In this document: piece after piece, positions 32,378 through 35,205 of the stretch | Position numbering within the stretch: the stretch's first letter is position 1 | How the letters are laid out: each line of letters begins with the position of its first letter | Assembly (NCBI GenBank): GCA_964548225.1 | Contig: CAZJQP010000052.1 | Span: 1 to 35,205 of the forward strand | DNA from: CALMEH01 sp964548225 | Lineage (GTDB): Bacteria > Acidobacteriota > Blastocatellia > Pyrinomonadales > Pyrinomonadaceae | DNA length: 35,205 nt | Reading direction: 5' to 3' | Made by a program: the position numbers and the translations under genes | Notes under the pieces: generated by a model | The model's input: the letters and a program-made list of their open reading frames with translations, nothing else | Databases searched by the model: none | What the model was told of the DNA's origin: nothing

Positions 32378-33277
32378 TTACTTTTGATTTTCGCTGTTTA
32401 TGGTTAAAACGGAAATTTCGGGAGGAACGAGAAATCTGATAGGAAGAATGCTTGTGCCGATTCCACTTGTAACAAACATATCTACATCTTGTTCGCGGAT
32501 ATGTCCGTAAGCATATTTTTGTCCGTAGGATAAAGGCACAATCGGTCTGCCCAAAATAGGAAGCCAAACTTGTCCTCCGTGTGAATGTCCGGCAATCATT
32601 AGTTTGAAATCTTTACCGAGTGATTTGTGATAATTTAAAACATAAAAAATATCAGGGCTGTGTTCTAAAACGATAATGTCGCCAACTTTCTCGTTTGCCG
32701 CAACAATATTTCTTACAGTAGAGTCAAATTTAAACCAAGAATCGAGTTTTAAGTGGTCAGTCAAACCTAAAAGCCTGAATTTTTGTCCGTTATGCTCAAT
32801 AATAACTATCTCGTTGACTAAAAGGCGATAGCCGATTCGTGCAAATTCTTTTCTTACAGGTTCATCGCCGATACATAAATCGTGATTGCCCATCACAGCA
32901 AACACACCATATTTAGCTTTAATTCCTTTGAGATTATCGGCAATGGTGGCAATCGGCATTCTTAACACACCATTTTGGCAATCGGTATCCGAAACATAAT
33001 CGCCCAAAAGCACAACCACATCTGCATTCTGTTCGTTTGTGCGTTCAACTACCTGCCGAATTTTTTCTTCCGTAACTCCACGCGAACCGCCGTGAATATC
33101 GGAGATTGCGACAATTTTCAAACCGTTGAGATTTTGATTCCAATCTTTAATCTTGATTTCGTTTTCAGTAACAACAAGCTGAAAAGGTTCGATAAAATAA
33201 GCATATAACAGGCAAATTAAACCGAAAACCGTTAAACAAATAAAGGCGATAAAAATTTTCCGACGATTTAATTTCAT
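32378..33277 (-). CDS. membrane-anchored calcineurin-type metallophosphoesterase
   Basis: A 299-residue protein with an N-terminal membrane anchor (about 8-28) and the YkuE/YaeI-type phosphoesterase fold. Metal-binding motifs appear in order: SDIHGG (about 59-64), LLGDYVS (about 91-97), GNHD (about 130-133), LEHSPD (about 205-210) and AGHSHGGQVW (about 228-237). Relatives hydrolyse lipid pyrophosphates or phosphodiesters at the membrane. Its ATG overlaps the UbiD stop (ATGA), so the two are translationally coupled. Confidence 0.92.
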   Translation of the reverse strand: MKLNRRKIFIAFICLTVFGLICLLYAYFIEPFQLVVTENEIKIKDWNQNLNGLKIVAISDIHGGSRGVTEEKIRQVVERTNEQNADVVVLLGDYVSDTDCQNGVLRMPIATIADNLKGIKAKYGVFAVMGNHDLCIGDEPVRKEFARIGYRLLVNEIVIIEHNGQKFRLLGLTDHLKLDSWFKFDSTVRNIVAANEKVGDIIVLEHSPDIFYVLNYHKSLGKDFKLMIAGHSHGGQVWLPILGRPIVPLSYGQKYAYGHIREQDVDMFVTSGIGTSILPIRFLVPPEISVLTINSENQK

Positions 33278-35028
33278 AATTTGAAATATTCATTCCAACG
33301 CGCATCAACAAGTTGTTTTATATCGTCGCGGGCTTCGACTTCTTTCGGATACCAAGGCTTCATTCGCGCATCTATGACAATCGGATTTTTGTAGGAAATG
33401 TGATTATTTTCAACTGAAATCTGTTTTGCTTTTATATCTGTCGAGGGATTAAACCGCGTCCACGTTGCCCACAAAAATTTATCGGCAGACGCGGCAAACT
33501 CAATCGAATCGTGAAGCACAACAATTTCAAAATCATCGAATGCGCCAGATTCGGCAACGCACAAAGCCAAATCTTTGTTAGCTTCGTAGTTTTCAGTTTC
33601 CAAAACCAAACAACCTCCACAAAAAACCTTTGCTTTTTTCACGCCTGAAAGTAAATCGCCCGAAAATTCGCGCTTTAATTCCCTTTTCTTTTCACCAACA
33701 CCAACGAGCATTGCTTTTGAACCGTGATTTATTTTTCCGCTGGCGTAATCCAAAGTATCAAATGATGTTCGGTCAAAAATAAAGAAATCGCTTGCCCAAT
33801 CAACTCTTTCGAGAATATATTCAAAAACCGTCTTAAAATCGCGCAAATCTTGCAGTTTATCCGTGAGCATCAAAAATTTAGTGAGTGAAAGCTGACCTTC
33901 GCCAAGAATGCGAAAACCCGCGCCGAGAGCTTCTCTGGCATAGCGTTCCTTAACAACTGCCGCCGCTAAACTGTGAAAACCCGTTTCGCCGTAGCTCCAC
34001 AAATCTTTGACGGCGGGCATAACCAAAGGAAAAAGCGGCGAAAGAAGTTCTTGCAAATAATCGCCGATAAAGAAATCTTCCTGACGCGGTTTGCCGACAA
34101 CGGTTGCGGGATAAATCGCGTCCTTGCGATGAAAAATCGCTTTGCAATTAAACACGGGATAATCGTGAATTAGCGAATAATAACCGTAATGATCGCCGAA
34201 AGGTCCTTCGGGTTTTCTAACATTGGGCGGAACTTCGCCGCTGAAAACGAACTCGGCTTCGGCAATGAGACGCAAACCGTTTTCGAGCGGGTTTTTGACG
34301 GTTTCGATTTTGCCGTTTGCCAAAAGCGAGGCGAGCATTAATTCGGGAACGTCTTCGGGCAAAGGCGCAATCGCCGCCAAAATCATCGCGGGCGCACCGC
34401 CGACGGTGATGTTCACGGGCAAAGGTTTGTTTAATTTCTCAGCTTCAAAATGATGAAAACCGCCGCCTTTGCCGATTTGCCAATGAATGCCCGTCGTCGT
34501 GTCATCATACCGCTGAATGCGATACATTCCGAGATTGTGTTTTCCCGTTGTCGGACTTTCGGTATAAACCAGCGGCAAAGTTACAAAATGCCCGCCGTCT
34601 TCGTGCCAAAGTTGAAGGAGCGGAATTTCCGTCAATTTCGGTTCTTTTGAAAATCGTTCTAAAATCGGCGCGTTTTTTACCGATTTCGTGCCGAGCTTCA
34701 CCGCATCAAACGCCATCTGCCGATAATTCCAGAGTTCCTTCGGTTTTGGCGGCAACAAAACTTCAACCATTTCGACCGCGTTTTTAACAAATTCCTGCGG
34801 CTTTTTGCCAAACGCCAAATCAATGCGTTTTGCCGTGCCGAAAAGATTTGTTACCACGGGAAAAATCGAATTTTTAACTCGTTTGAAAAGTAAAGCCTTG
34901 CCCTGCGCTTCGATAACGCGCCGATGAATTTCGGCAATTTCGAGATACGGATCAACTTCCGCCTCGATTTCGACAATTTCGTTCTCACGCCGCAGCGTTT
35001 CAATAAATGAACGGAGATTTTTGTGCAT
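33274..35028 (-). CDS. ubiD: UbiD-family prenyl-FMN decarboxylase
   Basis: A 584-residue UbiD-type decarboxylase, which removes a carboxyl group from aromatic or unsaturated acids with prenylated FMN. Landmarks are NLGMYRIQRYDDTTTGIHWQ (about 180-200, cofactor and metal site), ITVGGAPAMILAAIAPLPE, KPEGPFGDHYGYY (catalytic Glu-Gly-Pro region) and the C-terminal DARMKPWYP. The length and a DHYGYY motif resemble the decarboxylases of the futalosine (menaquinone) pathway. With menG in the window that role is plausible. No UbiX/prenyltransferase gene is visible. ATG 35028 is used because an in-frame upstream extension is translated from a REP-like palindrome. Confidence 0.88.
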   Translation of the reverse strand: MHKNLRSFIETLRRENEIVEIEAEVDPYLEIAEIHRRVIEAQGKALLFKRVKNSIFPVVTNLFGTAKRIDLAFGKKPQEFVKNAVEMVEVLLPPKPKELWNYRQMAFDAVKLGTKSVKNAPILERFSKEPKLTEIPLLQLWHEDGGHFVTLPLVYTESPTTGKHNLGMYRIQRYDDTTTGIHWQIGKGGGFHHFEAEKLNKPLPVNITVGGAPAMILAAIAPLPEDVPELMLASLLANGKIETVKNPLENGLRLIAEAEFVFSGEVPPNVRKPEGPFGDHYGYYSLIHDYPVFNCKAIFHRKDAIYPATVVGKPRQEDFFIGDYLQELLSPLFPLVMPAVKDLWSYGETGFHSLAAAVVKERYAREALGAGFRILGEGQLSLTKFLMLTDKLQDLRDFKTVFEYILERVDWASDFFIFDRTSFDTLDYASGKINHGSKAMLVGVGEKKRELKREFSGDLLSGVKKAKVFCGGCLVLETENYEANKDLALCVAESGAFDDFEIVVLHDSIEFAASADKFLWATWTRFNPSTDIKAKQISVENNHISYKNPIVIDARMKPWYPKEVEARDDIKQLVDARWNEYFKL

Positions 35029-35035
35029 ATAAGAT

Positions 35036-35174
35036 TGGAGCGCAAGCGTCCCCGCTTGCAATGAGCGTCGCTTCGACGCGAAAAAGCGTTTAGAATCAAA
35101 TCAACTTGAATTAACGCGAAGGCTTTACACCACTGAAAAGCGTGGAGTTTGCAAGCGGGGACGCTTGCGCTCCA
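35036..35174. repeat. REP-like palindrome, copy 2
   Basis: Arms 35036-35061 and 35149-35174 are perfectly complementary over 26 bp. The core GGAGCGCAAGCG matches the element at 19801, but CCCC replaces TCTC in the left arm and GGGG replaces GAGA in the right. It lies just upstream of the ubiD start on the minus strand. Confidence 0.8.
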
Positions 35175-35205
35175 GTCGTTTATTTACGCAGATTATATTT
35201 TATAA

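Noticed and set aside
35029..35061. N-terminal extension of the UbiD protein (11 extra codons)
   Set aside because: The extension is translated from the REP-like palindrome; the internal ATG at 35028 gives the normal family start.

Overview
The window looks like a chromosomal segment of an AT-leaning Gram-negative soil-type bacterium, most likely Acidobacteriota of the Blastocatellia/Pyrinomonadaceae kind. This rests on recognition of protein types, not on a computed phylogeny: large beta-propeller histidine kinases with a NarL-type regulator, secreted FG-GAP/VCBS propeller proteins with an N-terminal NDNF-type domain, a zinc-ribbon TonB-like protein, a glycine-zipper exported protein, and REP-like palindromes. 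TonB-like, lipoprotein and MacB-type genes imply an outer membrane. No rRNA, tRNA, transposase, phage gene or CRISPR array was recognised.

Layout. 1-59: probable tail of a plus-strand gene, then a hairpin. 172-2256 (minus): lipoprotein, DinB-like protein, and two paralogous zinc-ribbon membrane proteins. 2439-4492 (plus): secreted helical-repeat protein and a CrtC-like carotenoid hydratase. 4590-7001 (minus): ABC exporter ATPase and FtsX/MacB permease, then a YbjQ/UPF0145 protein. 7144-7347 (plus): small zinc-ribbon protein. 7451-11772 (minus): aconitase, then a Uma2 nuclease coupled to a HAD phosphatase. 12001-19797 (plus): giant sensor kinase, its response regulator, and two tandem paralogous surface propeller proteins, each preceded by the same leader ending in a terminator hairpin. 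20120-23022 (plus): NRAMP-related transporter and an MscS channel with a cyclic-nucleotide-binding domain. 23138-24442 (minus): zinc-ribbon/TonB-like protein. 24810-28889 (plus): catalytically dead M16-like protein, menaquinone methyltransferase (MenG/UbiE), and DppB/DppC-type permeases. 28971-35028 (minus): UbiD decarboxylase coupled to a metallophosphoesterase, a large glycine-zipper exported protein with a sigma-54-like promoter, a small acidic protein coupled to a YggT-like membrane protein, and a GlsB/YeaQ-type membrane protein.

Functional themes are envelope and surface (exporter, propeller proteins, TonB-like, glycine zipper, mechanosensitive channel), central metabolism (aconitase), and quinone synthesis (MenG plus a UbiD decarboxylase). 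The kinase/regulator pair directly precedes the two surface-protein genes, so it may control them; this is inference.

The most unusual layer is intergenic. About a dozen gaps carry long inverted repeats. Several have arms built from short iterated units of 7-9 nt that differ from locus to locus. Others are two-copy palindromes whose arms changed in step between copies. Together with the paired attenuator-like leaders at 15941-16034 and 17849-17944, these are the parts that the protein annotation does not explain.
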